Source: Martensiomyces pterosporus
Taxonomy: Eukaryota; Kickxellomycota; Kickxellomycetes; Kickxellales; Kickxellaceae
Direction of reading: 5' to 3'
Assembly (NCBI GenBank): GCA_025201845.1
Contig: MU603977.1
Coordinates: forward strand, 55,672 to 119,671
DNA length: 64,000 bases
Positions 9,470-19,577 of the stretch are shown here, piece by piece. Position 1 is the first letter of the stretch; the number at the start of each line of letters is the position of its first letter. The notes below the pieces were generated by a model that was not told the DNA's origin, made no database searches, and saw only the letters and a program-made list of their open reading frames with translations. The translations under genes and the position numbers were made by a program.

Positions 9470-10538
9470 CACAGCTCGCTGAGGCGCCCCTCGCATCTTT
9501 CTCGTTTTTTGTTTCAGTTTCAGTTAGCAAACGCTGCCTGCTCCTTCATATTTGTTGTTGTTGCTTGCCCACCGGTTGCAAATCGAATGGCGCAATCAAG
9601 CGAGCAGCGCTTCGTGACCATCCCTGGGGGCTGTGCACGATGCGAGATGGTGGTGGCGAGACGAACAGCAAAGTCGGACAATGCGCCTGTTTTGTGGATT
9701 GTGCCCCTTTTCCAGGCGGAGCAGCCTCCCCTCTTTGCTGCTTGCATTGCTAGTTCTTACCGCTCTGAGAAGGGTGGAATGTGTGGAAACTACATGGCTG
9801 CTGTCAGAGAGAGGGAGATATCAAGATTGAGGCTCCGTGATACCATGCAGGTACTCGGCGCTGCCTTGCAAGATGCCCGTCATCCGCGTGTACCTGTGCA
9901 TTGCATATATACCACCCTCCACCCAGGCCAGCTTATCCGCACATTGCAGGTTCGGTGGTTGGCTTGCCGCTGTGTGCTTTTTCGTGTGCAGGGAGACGTG
10001 GTGGGAACCGGAGTTCTGTGTATTGCAGCACCTGGGCACCCTCATTGTGCATGGGTGGAGGGGGCGGCGGCTGTGTTGGATGCAGGCACAGAGAGGGAGG
10101 GAAGGACGCAGCCTGCGCCTCGTTTGTTTTGGTTAAACTCCCGAGCGGAGGGGTGCTTGTCTGGTGAGAAGAACAGCACGCTGAAGGGAGAGGGAGAGAC
10201 AGCAGCAAATGGCAGCGGATGCTCTTGTCTGCTGCTGCAGCATGCCAATGGAAATATTTCAACAATAGCCCTGTGGTGGAATTGTTGTATGTGTGCGTGG
10301 GCAGGCCCTTTGTTGGAGTGCTGTGTTTCGACTACCTTCTGTAGAGATTGCAAGGGAGGTGCTGAATGATCCTTTGGCAGACCTGAGTACGTCGCTGCAC
10401 CCAGGTGAGGAGAGCCAGAGAGTGAGTATATAACGAGCTGGAGGCGGTGCGGGGTCCTCGCTTTTGTCACCTCAGATTTCCACTCACACACTCACACACT
10501 TGCCCTCTCGCTCACCACGCTTTTTCGTATAGTCAAGG
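9470..10538. other. Intergenic, 1.07 kb
   Basis: Holds the GH35 3' flank and the promoter of the small secreted protein (TATA at 10427). A long + frame through 9509-10369 is Cys/Trp-rich, starts at a non-ATG codon and shows no domain, so I treat it as non-coding. Confidence 0.45.
10427..10433 (+). promoter_or_regulatory. TATA box for the small secreted protein
   Basis: TATATAA 112 bp before the ATG at 10539, matching the spacing used by neighbouring genes. Confidence 0.6.
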
Positions 10539-10853
10539 ATGCGTCTCGCGGTTGCCACCCTCGCTCTTCTCGCTGTCCTTTCCGCCGCTGCACCTATGCC
10601 GGCCGTGTTCCGTCGCGACATGAATGGAGCCAAGGGTGCATTCAACGCCATTGCTGGAAGTGCCAACGACCAGGCCCTGGTGTCGAACGTCAACACGTTC
10701 TTCTCCAACCTCAATGGCTCGGCCGACCCTAACGACATGGTCCAAGCTGAGAAGCAAGTGTCTGACCAGATCCAGGCCAACAACAGGAACAAAGTCCCTA
10801 CTTCGCAGACTGCTGCCTGGGTCGCATCGGTTTTGCTCCATTTTGTCAGCTAA
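10539..10853 (+). CDS. Small secreted protein with Kex2-like site
   Basis: 104 aa with a clear signal peptide (MRLAVATLALLAVLSAAA, 1-18). A dibasic RR at residues 25-26, immediately before Asp, looks like a Kex2 processing site and would leave a mature chain of about 78 residues. The mature part has no cysteine, is rich in Asn, Ala, Ser and Gln, and looks mainly helical (AFNAIAGSANDQALVSNVNT, MVQAEKQVSDQIQANN). It ends in a hydrophobic stretch, AAWVASVLLHFVS. No family is recognised. It is a real gene candidate because of the signal peptide, the well-placed TATA box and GC-rich third codon positions. It could be a wall-associated or effector-type protein; function is not assigned. Confidence 0.7.
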   Translation: MRLAVATLALLAVLSAAAPMPAVFRRDMNGAKGAFNAIAGSANDQALVSNVNTFFSNLNGSADPNDMVQAEKQVSDQIQANNRNKVPTSQTAAWVASVLLHFVS

Positions 10854-12002
10854 GCTGTTCCCGATCCTACTTGTGTGATCTATATCCGCTATCATCTGTT
10901 TTCATTCCTTGGTTCTGATAGTACTAGTAATATCTCGTTGCAAGCCATATCCTGATGTGCAAGAAAAGCGAGGGCTTGGATGTCCCAGTCATGGCGAGCT
11001 CTCTCCCCCTCGTCCTTCCAGCAGGGTGAGGTGTGATTCGCAATGTCTTTTGTGAATGCAGCAGAGGCAGCACAAGCTGCCAACAGGCAAAGACTACGCG
11101 TTTGATGCAGATGGTGTCCCCCAAACGAGACATATCCTTGGCCGGGCTTTTGAGCAGTGGTGCTTTTCCGCTGAGCCGTCTGTGCTGACACCCTATGAGT
11201 AAAGGAGTGGACAGACGAGGGGCACAAGCAGGTTCAGGGGCTGCGTCTCTCTGCTGCCTTGCCTCCCGCCTGGCAATCCCCATGCCCCTCTCGCCAGCGT
11301 GTGCATGTGCGCCAGCAAGCGAAAGGACCGCAAACTATCTTGGGGGATTTGCAGAGTCCATGTTTCTCGCAAGAACACGAGCCCACATGATAGAGACACT
11401 GCCACCAGCCTAGTTCCTTTTTTTTTTTGTGCTGAGCTGCCCATCCGCTCTTGCCACATTCGCAAGCAGAGCTGCAGCAACCTATGGCGGGCAGGGGATT
11501 CACGCCTTTTTGACAAACAATGATGCTTGGTGTTGTGATTACCCATCGCTGATAGCTGCGTGCGAACAGCTGGCGTCCTCTACAGGCGCGCGCCGCCTAT
11601 TTTTGCAAGCTAGTTTTGTGCTTCCGCTCTATGTGGCCAAGCGCAGCGGCCAAGCAAGGTGGAGCAAGATGGATTTGGCATGCAGCGGCAAATTCCGTGA
11701 ACTCTAAGCGCAGCCCGCGGTAAGAGCATGGCTGGTTTCTTGGGTTCTCCTGCTGAGGGGCGCTTCGCTTTGGGGGGCCCTCTTATATACAGCCCCACCC
11801 GCCACTGCATCGCCCATCTTGCATTTTTAATTGGTTTCCTCTTGTCTGCTGCTTGTTAATTTCTCCACCTGCCTCTCTGTTACATATACACTTATTTCCA
11901 TATCCACACTCCAAGCACAGAGCTTGGCTGTACCTTATCATCCATACATTTATCGCCCATTCGCTGACCCTCTAGTACTGCTTTTTTTTTGCATGTAAAG
12001 AC
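10854..12002. other. Intergenic, 1.15 kb, upstream of the receptor array
   Basis: A poly-T tract at about 11419-11429 and a TATATA at 11784-11789, 219 bp before the first receptor gene. Pyrimidine-rich sequence precedes the ATG. No gene seen. Confidence 0.4.
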
Positions 12003-13874
12003 ATGACCTATGCGCCCAACACGCAGTATTACGACGGCCCGAGGCCGTGGGGTGAGGACACTGCAAGGTACAAGATCCGCGAAAGCGTCTTGTTCACCGT
12101 GTACGCTCTGTACTCGGTTTTTGTGATCGCCACACTAGGCCTGTTCATCATCAAGTCGCGCAACAGGCATAGCGGGCTTTCGCGGCGGTCCGTGAGGCTG
12201 GTCACAGTGCAGACTATCGGCTGCTTTATCGTGGGCACCAACGGCCTGGTCAGCACGGCGATGAACCGGTGGCCGTGCTTTGTCAAGCTGTGGCTGTTTA
12301 ACGTGGGGTTTCTCCTCACGATTGCTGCCATTTCTGCCCGGGCTGTCCAGCTCATCGTCACGTCCAAGATTCACTCCCTCAACAGCCAGCTCACCAGCAA
12401 GGACAGCGACGACACGCAGGCGATAAGTGCAAACGGTGTCCTGGAGCAGGCTGGTGCGCATGACGTGTATCTGGGCCTTGGCATGCCTGGATCGTTCAGC
12501 GGCAGCGTGGATGGCTCCAGCATGATGGGGCACGGCAGGTTCGGCAGGATGGATGCACCCGCTGACCAGACTCGGCTGACTATAGTGGGCAGCCACACAG
12601 ACCAAGGCATCCTCCGTGAGCACAAGAGCGACAGCCCGATAGTCCATGCACCCACACTGACCTCCGATTCCGACGCCTGTGCCGAGCTCAAGCGCGAGCT
12701 GCAGCGGTACACGCGGTTCAGCTCGTATGTGACTGATCGCGCAATGCTCATCTATATCGCCATAGCGCTTGTGGTTGCTGTTGGCATTTCGCTGGCCATC
12801 AACATCGTCAACACGCATTTCAGACTCAGCCCTGTCAGCGTCTACTGCCCAATCGTCTGGGGGTTTCTCCCAGTTTCTTCGATCGTCATGTTCTACCTGG
12901 TGGTCATATGCCCCGCGCTCCTTGCGCTGGTGTGGAAATTGAACGATGCGTATGGCATCCGCACCGACCTCATAGTTTGCGATACCGTGGGCTTGGTTGC
13001 CACTGTGTTCACTATTCTCTGGGAAACTGTCTTGCACGATATTAGCTGGGCATGGTCCGGCCACTTCTTCATGTGGGTGGCTGTTTTTGCCATCCACATC
13101 ACCTCGGTGGTCGTGCCCCTAGCACACGCAATCAAGCACTCGAGAGCCGTGGCGCTTAAAATCCATCGTGCGAGTCTGCCCGAGTCCATTCGAACTGCTG
13201 TGCGGCCCAGTGGCGAGAACAGCCGCAGCAACACGAATGGCAGCGGCAGGCGGTCGGACTTTAACAGAATGCTTGGCGACCGCCTCGAGTACCACCAGTT
13301 CCGCGTCTTCGCTGCTGCCTGCTTCTGCTCCGAGCTCACAGCGTTTATCGACGAGTACCAGTCTCTGAAGGTGCAAACCATTGCTGTGTTCGACCACAAC
13401 CAAGGCTACTACACAGACAACATCAGCGATCCGCTGCGTGCCCCTCTGCTCCATGGAAGCAACGAGCGCGCCCATGAGTCGTTCAGTGACCTGCCAATGT
13501 CGCCTGCCAGCAACGTTGCCCTGCTGCCCAGTGGCAATTCATCAGAGTTCCTGGTTGAGGACAAACAGACGAGAGCTCAGACTAGTGCTGCTGTCAGCAT
13601 TTTGGACACTGCCAGGGCAGTGTACCCGCAGTGTCAGCTGAGCGAGAGGACGTCGTTCCCGCCTGCGATGATGGACAAGCTTGTGTCGATTTTCTCAGTG
13701 TACATCAACTCCACATCCCACACTGCCGTCAATGTGCCAGCGATCATGGTCAGAAGGATCCGCGAAAAGCTGAATCGTCGTGAAATGTCCTTGACCATCC
13801 TGGATGAGGTCAAGGATGAGGTTCTGTTCATGCTCTTTGCTGATATTTACACTCGCTACACAAAGGACAGGTAG
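12003..13874 (+). CDS. 7TM receptor fused to RGS domain, array copy 1
   Basis: 623 aa. Seven hydrophobic segments at about 28-50, 66-86, 93-120, 247-269, 281-311, 323-342 and 350-376, with a long polar loop (125-238) between TM3 and TM4. Conserved landmarks shared by all array members are SRNRHSGLS after TM1, W..NVG....AISARA.QLIV in TM3, LNDAYGIRTDLI before TM6, and H.TSVVVPL in TM7. The cytoplasmic tail holds an RGS-like domain in two blocks (about 420-457, with FCSELTAFIDEYQSL, and 530-620, ending DEVKDEVLFMLFADIYTRY) separated by a polar insert. RGS domains accelerate GTP hydrolysis by G-alpha. The architecture recalls Aspergillus GprK and plant AtRGS1. Ligand unknown; plasma-membrane location inferred. 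Confidence 0.85.
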   Translation: MTYAPNTQYYDGPRPWGEDTARYKIRESVLFTVYALYSVFVIATLGLFIIKSRNRHSGLSRRSVRLVTVQTIGCFIVGTNGLVSTAMNRWPCFVKLWLFNVGFLLTIAAISARAVQLIVTSKIHSLNSQLTSKDSDDTQAISANGVLEQAGAHDVYLGLGMPGSFSGSVDGSSMMGHGRFGRMDAPADQTRLTIVGSHTDQGILREHKSDSPIVHAPTLTSDSDACAELKRELQRYTRFSSYVTDRAMLIYIAIALVVAVGISLAINIVNTHFRLSPVSVYCPIVWGFLPVSSIVMFYLVVICPALLALVWKLNDAYGIRTDLIVCDTVGLVATVFTILWETVLHDISWAWSGHFFMWVAVFAIHITSVVVPLAHAIKHSRAVALKIHRASLPESIRTAVRPSGENSRSNTNGSGRRSDFNRMLGDRLEYHQFRVFAAACFCSELTAFIDEYQSLKVQTIAVFDHNQGYYTDNISDPLRAPLLHGSNERAHESFSDLPMSPASNVALLPSGNSSEFLVEDKQTRAQTSAAVSILDTARAVYPQCQLSERTSFPPAMMDKLVSIFSVYINSTSHTAVNVPAIMVRRIREKLNRREMSLTILDEVKDEVLFMLFADIYTRYTKDR

Positions 13875-14695
13875 CCTAAGAAATAGAATGTAGCAAAATG
13901 GCATATCCCTGCGCTCAATTGGAAAACACACCTGTGCTCCTTCTTGCCACATCTTTCCCTGGCTCTGGCCGAGGCTTGGGGATTCTCAACGGCCTCCGTC
14001 GCAGGATGTCATCAGTTTTTTTTTTTTTCCTTTTTGACTGTCAGATCCGCTGCTGTGTGTCGCTGTGGATACGCAGCACGGAGGCATTTCGCATGCCCCA
14101 ACCGGTGAGGTGGCTTTCTCTCTACACATGTGCATGTAGCCAAAGCAGCAGTGGGCGGTAGCAAAGCTGGCGCTGTAAAAGCAGCGCGAGGATGCGCCAA
14201 ATGAAAATCCCTTGCTTCCGCTCAGCAGAATCTCGAGAAACCCAGGCATCTGAATCTAATGATATGCAGCTTTTATTGGCCCAGGGCATGAGTGAAGACG
14301 GGTGCTTCGGAGTTTCAACGAAGTAAAGGAATGGATGTTTGGCCGAGACAGACAATCGCAGGAATACACGCTGCTTACTGATCTGGGCAAGAAGAGAGCG
14401 GCGCACGTAGGGGGTTGAGGTTCGGCGCTCGACAGCCCTTTGGGCAATCTCAAAACATCGTTTTCTCGCTCACAGGCATTTCCTCCTTCAGCAGGGAACC
14501 ATTAGAGAAGACGCATAAAATCCCTAATTTTTACCGCCTCCTTTTTAGGGTGCGCGATATACAAGAGCCAGCCTCCCACCCCCGTTTCCGTGTGTGGCCA
14601 AGCCATCTCCCTCCTTCCAAACGCCCTCCTCACCTATTCCCACTCTTATCCCTATCCCCTATTTCCACCTATTTTTCATTCGTATATTTGCTATC
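13875..14695. other. Intergenic between receptor copies 1 and 2
   Basis: 820 bp with a poly-T run near 14018-14030 and a CATAAAAT at about 14513. No gene recognised. Confidence 0.4.
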
Positions 14696-16567
14696 ATGGC
14701 CACGATGGCGGCCGTGGCTGGCGAAGACCCTGCCTGGGCCCCAGGATCGCGAAATCGCCACATCCGCACAACTGCTGCATTCGCGCTATATGGGATATAC
14801 ACCACGGTTGTTGTTGTCACAATGGTTCTGTTTCTCATCCAATCGCGTAACAGACACAGCGGTCTGTCGCAGCGGTCAGTGATGCTTGTTATGCTGCAGG
14901 CCATTGGGTGTTTTCTGGTTGGCACCGATGGGCTGGTCAGCACTGCGGTGGGTAGCTGGGCGTGTTTCGGCAAGCTGTGGCTCTTCAACGTGGGGTTTGT
15001 GTGGGCTCTGGCAGCTATTTCCGCCAGGGCATTTCAGCTCATCGTTGTGTCAAAGATCCACCATATAAATGCCCAGCTTCCCAGCTACCATCATCGGCTG
15101 GAGCAGCAGCAGAAGGTGGACTCTCTGGATCCGATCATGGCCAGAAGCGGCGTGGTGGCATGCAGCGATGTCTTGACCGCGGATTTCAGTGCGCCCATTT
15201 TGAGTGTTGGTGACTCTGCCAGTGATAATGCTACTGCTGCTGGCGACAAAGCAATCGACATGCTGGGCAGACAGCCCACTAGCTGCATGGCACTGCCCAT
15301 GAGCGACCTGCGGGTCAACGACAACAAAACAAGGGCAAGCGTGAGCGGCACGTTTTTGACATCAAGCTCTGAAGCCAAACTGAAACTGCTACGACAACAC
15401 CAGCGGTATTTGCGGTTCCAAGCATATGCAACAGATCGCGCCATGGCAATCTACATCGCTATGGCTGTGGCTGTAGCCGTGGTGATTAGCGCGGCCATCA
15501 ACATTGCGAACAAGGACTACTCGCTGCGACCCGTAGGCACTAATTGCGAGTTCATTTGGGGGTTCATTCCGGGCACCATTATTATTGTCATCTACCTGTT
15601 CATCCTGTACCCCATTCTCTTGGCCAAAGCGTGGAGGCTGAACGACGCCTACGGAATCAAAACCGATTTGATCATCTGCGACACTGTGGGAATCGCCGGC
15701 CTGGTTGTCACCCTGGTGTGGGAGCTCAAGCTGCACGCCCTGCGCTATAAATGGTCTGGCATGTTCTTCATGTGGACTGCCGCGCTCTTTATCCACATCT
15801 CGTCCGTCATAGTGCCCCTGTGGCGCTCCACCAGTCACTCAAGGGCGGTGGCTCGGAAACTGCACCGTGCTAGTGTTTTGGAAGCCACCACGGCCACCGC
15901 TGCTGCCCCTCAAACTGCATACAGCAGTAGAAGTGGCTTGGTGCGCGGCGGCGGCAGAAGGCTGGACTTTACTCGTATGCTTGACAGCCCGTATGAGTAC
16001 CAGAGGTTCCGCGATTTTTCGGCCACCTGTTTCTGCTCCGAGCTAACAGCGTTTGTGGACGAGTATCAGTTTCTGAAGGCTGCGACCATACGTGCGCTGG
16101 CTGCCCAAGCAGAAGAGAGCCATGGTGAGATGGCGAGTCCACTAAGAACACCTTCTTCCATGGTGACTATTGCAGACAAGAGAGAACGCAGCACGGGCAT
16201 ACAGTTTGACGTCCAGGGCAGCTTTGTTGACGACAGCACCAGTCGCTCAATCCAGGTAGGATGCATGACAAGTGCTATGGTCAGCATCCTGGATACTGTG
16301 CGTCAAGCTGCAGCCCATCCACAGCAGATGCCTGACGAGAGGACGCCGCTCCCGCCGGTCTTGGTCGACAAGCTGGCAACAATATTCTCCGTGTACATTG
16401 ACCCGAACTCCTACGCTTCAATCAACGCACCACCGATCATGGTTCGCAGAATCAAGGACAGAATGAATAGAGGCCAGGTGTGTCTGACCATCCTCGACGA
16501 GGTCAAGGACGAGGTGCTGTTTATGCTGTACGCGGATGTATTCACTCGGTACGTCAACAGCAGGTAG
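14696..16567 (+). CDS. 7TM receptor fused to RGS domain, array copy 2
   Basis: 623 aa from the ATG at 14696. The frame extends 34 codons upstream but without family-like sequence. Same layout as copy 1: N-terminal DPAWAPGSRNRHIR, TM1 followed by QSRNRHSGLSQRS, TM3 with AISARAFQLIV, LNDAYGIKTDLIICDTVG, a TM7 with HISSVIVPLWRS, then the RGS domain starting near DFTRMLDSPYEYQRFRDFS with FCSELTAFVDEYQFLK. The RGS C-block ends LDEVKDEVLFMLYADVFTRY. The TM3-TM4 loop is long and unlike that of the other copies, so the extramembrane linkers diverge while the helices and RGS are kept. It lies head-to-tail in the array; paralogy by tandem duplication is clear from the shared motifs. Confidence 0.85.
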   Translation: MATMAAVAGEDPAWAPGSRNRHIRTTAAFALYGIYTTVVVVTMVLFLIQSRNRHSGLSQRSVMLVMLQAIGCFLVGTDGLVSTAVGSWACFGKLWLFNVGFVWALAAISARAFQLIVVSKIHHINAQLPSYHHRLEQQQKVDSLDPIMARSGVVACSDVLTADFSAPILSVGDSASDNATAAGDKAIDMLGRQPTSCMALPMSDLRVNDNKTRASVSGTFLTSSSEAKLKLLRQHQRYLRFQAYATDRAMAIYIAMAVAVAVVISAAINIANKDYSLRPVGTNCEFIWGFIPGTIIIVIYLFILYPILLAKAWRLNDAYGIKTDLIICDTVGIAGLVVTLVWELKLHALRYKWSGMFFMWTAALFIHISSVIVPLWRSTSHSRAVARKLHRASVLEATTATAAAPQTAYSSRSGLVRGGGRRLDFTRMLDSPYEYQRFRDFSATCFCSELTAFVDEYQFLKAATIRALAAQAEESHGEMASPLRTPSSMVTIADKRERSTGIQFDVQGSFVDDSTSRSIQVGCMTSAMVSILDTVRQAAAHPQQMPDERTPLPPVLVDKLATIFSVYIDPNSYASINAPPIMVRRIKDRMNRGQVCLTILDEVKDEVLFMLYADVFTRYVNSR

Positions 16568-17118
16568 TTTGGACGTTAATATATTACATTATTTATGTTT
16601 TTCTCTCCTGCTGAGTACACAACGGAATTTAATCACGAACCCGTTCATGCGCCCTTCGCTGGCTGTTTGGATCTGAAGATCGGAGAGACTGGCTATTTTC
16701 AGAGGCAAAAGCAGGATCGCCGATCCTCCGAATGGCTAAAATAGACACAAATAATAAACAAAAGTAAATGGTAAAAGGCAAGCTCCCTTCTTTGCCAAAA
16801 CCAGGTGCAGACTCATGATAGTCCTTTCTAAAAATACAGAGGATACTGCTAATGGCGAGAATCGCTGCTGCTTGCATGGTGCACGAGTGTGTGCGGACAG
16901 AGTGGGGGTGCTCATGAGACATTTCCGGCCTGTATCTCAGATCAGCGGCAGCCTGGGGCGGTTGGTTCGAAAAGCCCTTCTGGGTGCCCTTGCTGTTGTC
17001 GATAAATAAAGTGGCGCTGGATGGCCTCCTGCTGTGCACCGTTTCATCAAAGTTTTGCACCAAACACCATCTTCACACTCTGTATACTTGTACATACATT
17101 CTGCTTGCAGCACCTGCC
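16568..17118. other. Intergenic between receptor copies 2 and 3
   Basis: 550 bp, AT-rich 3' flank of copy 2, then a GATAAATAAA at about 17000. CTTGCAG at 17104-17110, directly before the copy 3 leader, could be a 3' splice site of a leader intron. No coding gene. Confidence 0.4.
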
Positions 17119-18876
17119 ATGGACTCTGCGCCGCTTCCAGATGACCCATCCTGGCTTCCTGGAGGCCAAAACTACCGCATTCGTGCAGGCACAATGTTTG
17201 CGCTCTACGCCGTGTACACTGTCTTCGTGCTTGGCACCCTCGGTCTGTTTCTCATCCAATCGCGCAACAAGCACAGCGGACTCTCCAAGCGATCAGTCAA
17301 ACTTGTCACCCTGCAGTCCGTGGGCGGATTCGTCGTCGGCACGGTGGGCTTGCTGAGCACGGCGCTAAAGTACTGGGCCTGTTTCCTCAAGCTGTGGCTG
17401 TTCAGCCTGGGCATGATTCTCTTGATGTCAGCCATGTCGGCACGCGCTATCCAGCTCATCGTGGTATCGAGGGTCCACATGCTTAACGGCCAGCTGGTCA
17501 GGAACGACCCGCAGTTTGTTAACAATGTGCAGCGGAGTCTCACACGCAAGCACACCTTGGGTGAGAAGAAACACAATAATGCGCCTGCAGATTCGTCTCC
17601 GATAAAAGTGGGGGCCCTGGTGGTTGACAAGGCGGTGTTTGAGGAAGCAATCAAGGAGTCGAGACTGGAGATGGACACAAAGGACCGTGCCAAAGTATCG
17701 CAAAAGCTGGAGTGGTACATGCGGTTGCAGCCTTACGTCACAGACCGCTCGATGGTCATCTACATCATCTGCGCCCTTGCATTCACGTCCGTTCTGACTC
17801 TAGTGGTGAACGTGACCAATAAGGAGTACTCGCTGAGCCCCATGAGCGTCACTTGCAACCTGAGCTGGGGATTCATTCCTATGAACGTCATCATCATCAT
17901 CTACCTCCTTCTGGTCTGCCCTGCGTTTCTTTCAATGACCTGGGGGGTGAAGGACGCGTTTGGCATCAAGACAGACCTGATTATAAGCGACATAATGGGA
18001 ATCATCAATACCTTTGTGATGATGGTGTGGGAGCTCAAGCTGCATGCGCTGCGCCAGAAATGGTCCGGGCTGTTCTTTGTGTGGAACGCCGTCTTCCTCA
18101 TCCACATCTCATCGGTGGCGGTCCCTCTGTGGCGGTCAACACGACACTCGCGGAACGTCAGCAGAAGGCTCAAGCAGGAGAACATGTCCGGGTCCATGGC
18201 CACCCTGGTACACACTCCAATCAGCACGTATGGAGAGAAGGAGGCCGCTGTGGAGACCGACAAGAGGGATAGGCGGTATACCAAAAGAAGCGATGGGTTT
18301 GTCCGTGTTCTGGATGACCCCAATCTCTATGCAGCGTTCCGCGAGTTTGCCTCTTCCTGCTTTTGTTCCGAGATGATCGCGTTCATCGACGAGTACCAGT
18401 CACTCAAGTCTCTAACGCTGCTGGCTCTGGGGCAGCAGGAATATTCGGCCAAGCCGATGCTTCGGCCGGCAACATCGTCGACCAGGAGCCCAGTCGCGCC
18501 AACATTCATGGTTCCTGGAAACGAAGTGGGTGGCGCACTTAATGGCGACCGCATGACTGTCAACATCAACTTGGCGAAACTGAATAGCAACGCGACAGTG
18601 AGCATCCTAAAGGCATCGCAGGCGGTGTATCCGCACAGGGGGTTTACGCAGACGACGCCGTTCCCGCCCGCACTGATGGATATGCTGGTGAGCATATTCT
18701 CCACATACATTAACTCGACGTCCTTTACGGCTGTCAGCGTGCCGCCAATCATGGTGAGGCGGATACAGGACAGGCTCAACAACAGCGAGCTGTACCTAAC
18801 GATTCTGGACGAGGTCAAGGAGGAGGTGCTCTACATGCTGTATGTGGGCGTGTTTACTAGATACTCAAAATCGTAG
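17119..18876 (+). CDS. 7TM receptor fused to RGS domain, array copy 3
   Basis: 585 aa from the ATG at 17119. Opens MDSAPLPDDPSWLPGGQNYR, then TM1 and QSRNKHSGLSKRS. TM3 carries SAMSARAIQLIV. The TM3-TM4 loop is shorter than in copies 1-2 and shares the NGQLVRNDPQF motif with copy 4 (SGQLERNDPQF), so copies 3 and 4 are the closest pair. The segment before TM6 reads VKDAFGIKTDLIISD, so the usual LND is changed to VKD. The RGS blocks are FVRVLDDPNLYAAFREFASS with FCSEMIAFIDEYQSLK, and a C-block ending DEVKEEVLYMLYVGVFTRY. Predicted plasma-membrane receptor with built-in G-protein deactivation; ligand unknown. Confidence 0.85.
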   Translation: MDSAPLPDDPSWLPGGQNYRIRAGTMFALYAVYTVFVLGTLGLFLIQSRNKHSGLSKRSVKLVTLQSVGGFVVGTVGLLSTALKYWACFLKLWLFSLGMILLMSAMSARAIQLIVVSRVHMLNGQLVRNDPQFVNNVQRSLTRKHTLGEKKHNNAPADSSPIKVGALVVDKAVFEEAIKESRLEMDTKDRAKVSQKLEWYMRLQPYVTDRSMVIYIICALAFTSVLTLVVNVTNKEYSLSPMSVTCNLSWGFIPMNVIIIIYLLLVCPAFLSMTWGVKDAFGIKTDLIISDIMGIINTFVMMVWELKLHALRQKWSGLFFVWNAVFLIHISSVAVPLWRSTRHSRNVSRRLKQENMSGSMATLVHTPISTYGEKEAAVETDKRDRRYTKRSDGFVRVLDDPNLYAAFREFASSCFCSEMIAFIDEYQSLKSLTLLALGQQEYSAKPMLRPATSSTRSPVAPTFMVPGNEVGGALNGDRMTVNINLAKLNSNATVSILKASQAVYPHRGFTQTTPFPPALMDMLVSIFSTYINSTSFTAVSVPPIMVRRIQDRLNNSELYLTILDEVKEEVLYMLYVGVFTRYSKS

Positions 18877-19577
18877 CTGTAGTATAAATAGGCTTAGGAA
18901 CCTCGGTGCTATTTTTAAGTGTTGCAAGCTGCTGCGCCCTTGCTACCGTTTTCTTTGCAGCTCCTCAGTAGGAGTAGGCTAATCCCTATTGATAGCGGAT
19001 CACTATGTCTGATGGTGATACATGCTGGCAACCAGCCAGCTGCCAAAGAAGCCGAAGCGGTTTCTTTCCAGAGCGCCCATACGAATGGGACCGCCAGGAG
19101 CAGCACAGGCATTTGTCCCTCTCTGTGCACTTGTCAAGAGGGTCCTCGACCATCCTTTTCTTGGCTGACACCACCTGAACAAGGTTTTCTCAGCTTGTAG
19201 GATATCAGATTTTCGCAACAGCTATAAATAGATGGAGCACGCATCAGGTTTCTGTGTCGTTTGCTTTGTCTTTCTATATTAATGGATCAACTTGTCTGGC
19301 GCATGTAGAGATTGGCGTCTTCCTGTTGTATCTGGTTCTTCAGACGGTGGTCTCGCCCCATGTATGTCCATTGGTTGCTGTATGTGTATGTACAAATTGC
19401 ACATTTGCACGCATTCTCCTCTGGCCGCTTCTCTCCTGCTCTGGTTGCTGCCCGCCTCTCTTTTTGTTTGAGTGTACATTGATAGGACTGGAAACTCTGT
19501 ACTATTTCTCCAGCTTTTGTATTATTCTGCCACACGGCCACTTCACCCTCGTTTGTATATTGCTGTTCGCGCTGAGG
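18877..19577. other. Intergenic between receptor copies 3 and 4
   Basis: 700 bp containing a TATAAATA at 19223-19230. The frame of copy 4 stays open upstream to 19254 at a GTG, but that stretch is Cys/Leu-rich and not family-like, so it is taken as leader. Confidence 0.4.
19223..19230 (+). promoter_or_regulatory. Candidate TATA box for receptor copy 4
   Basis: TATAAATA 355 bp before the chosen ATG; implies a long leader if used. Confidence 0.4.

Noticed and set aside
9509..10369. 286-codon + frame between GH35 and the small secreted protein
   Set aside because: Non-ATG start, Cys/Trp-rich random-like composition, and it overlaps the next promoter region.
16960..16985. GGTTCGA motif resembling a tRNA T loop
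   Set aside because: No matching acceptor, D or anticodon arm around it.
19254..19577. 108-codon N-terminal extension of receptor copy 4
   Set aside because: Starts at GTG just downstream of a TATA box, and the receptor N-terminus aligns with its paralogues only from 19578.
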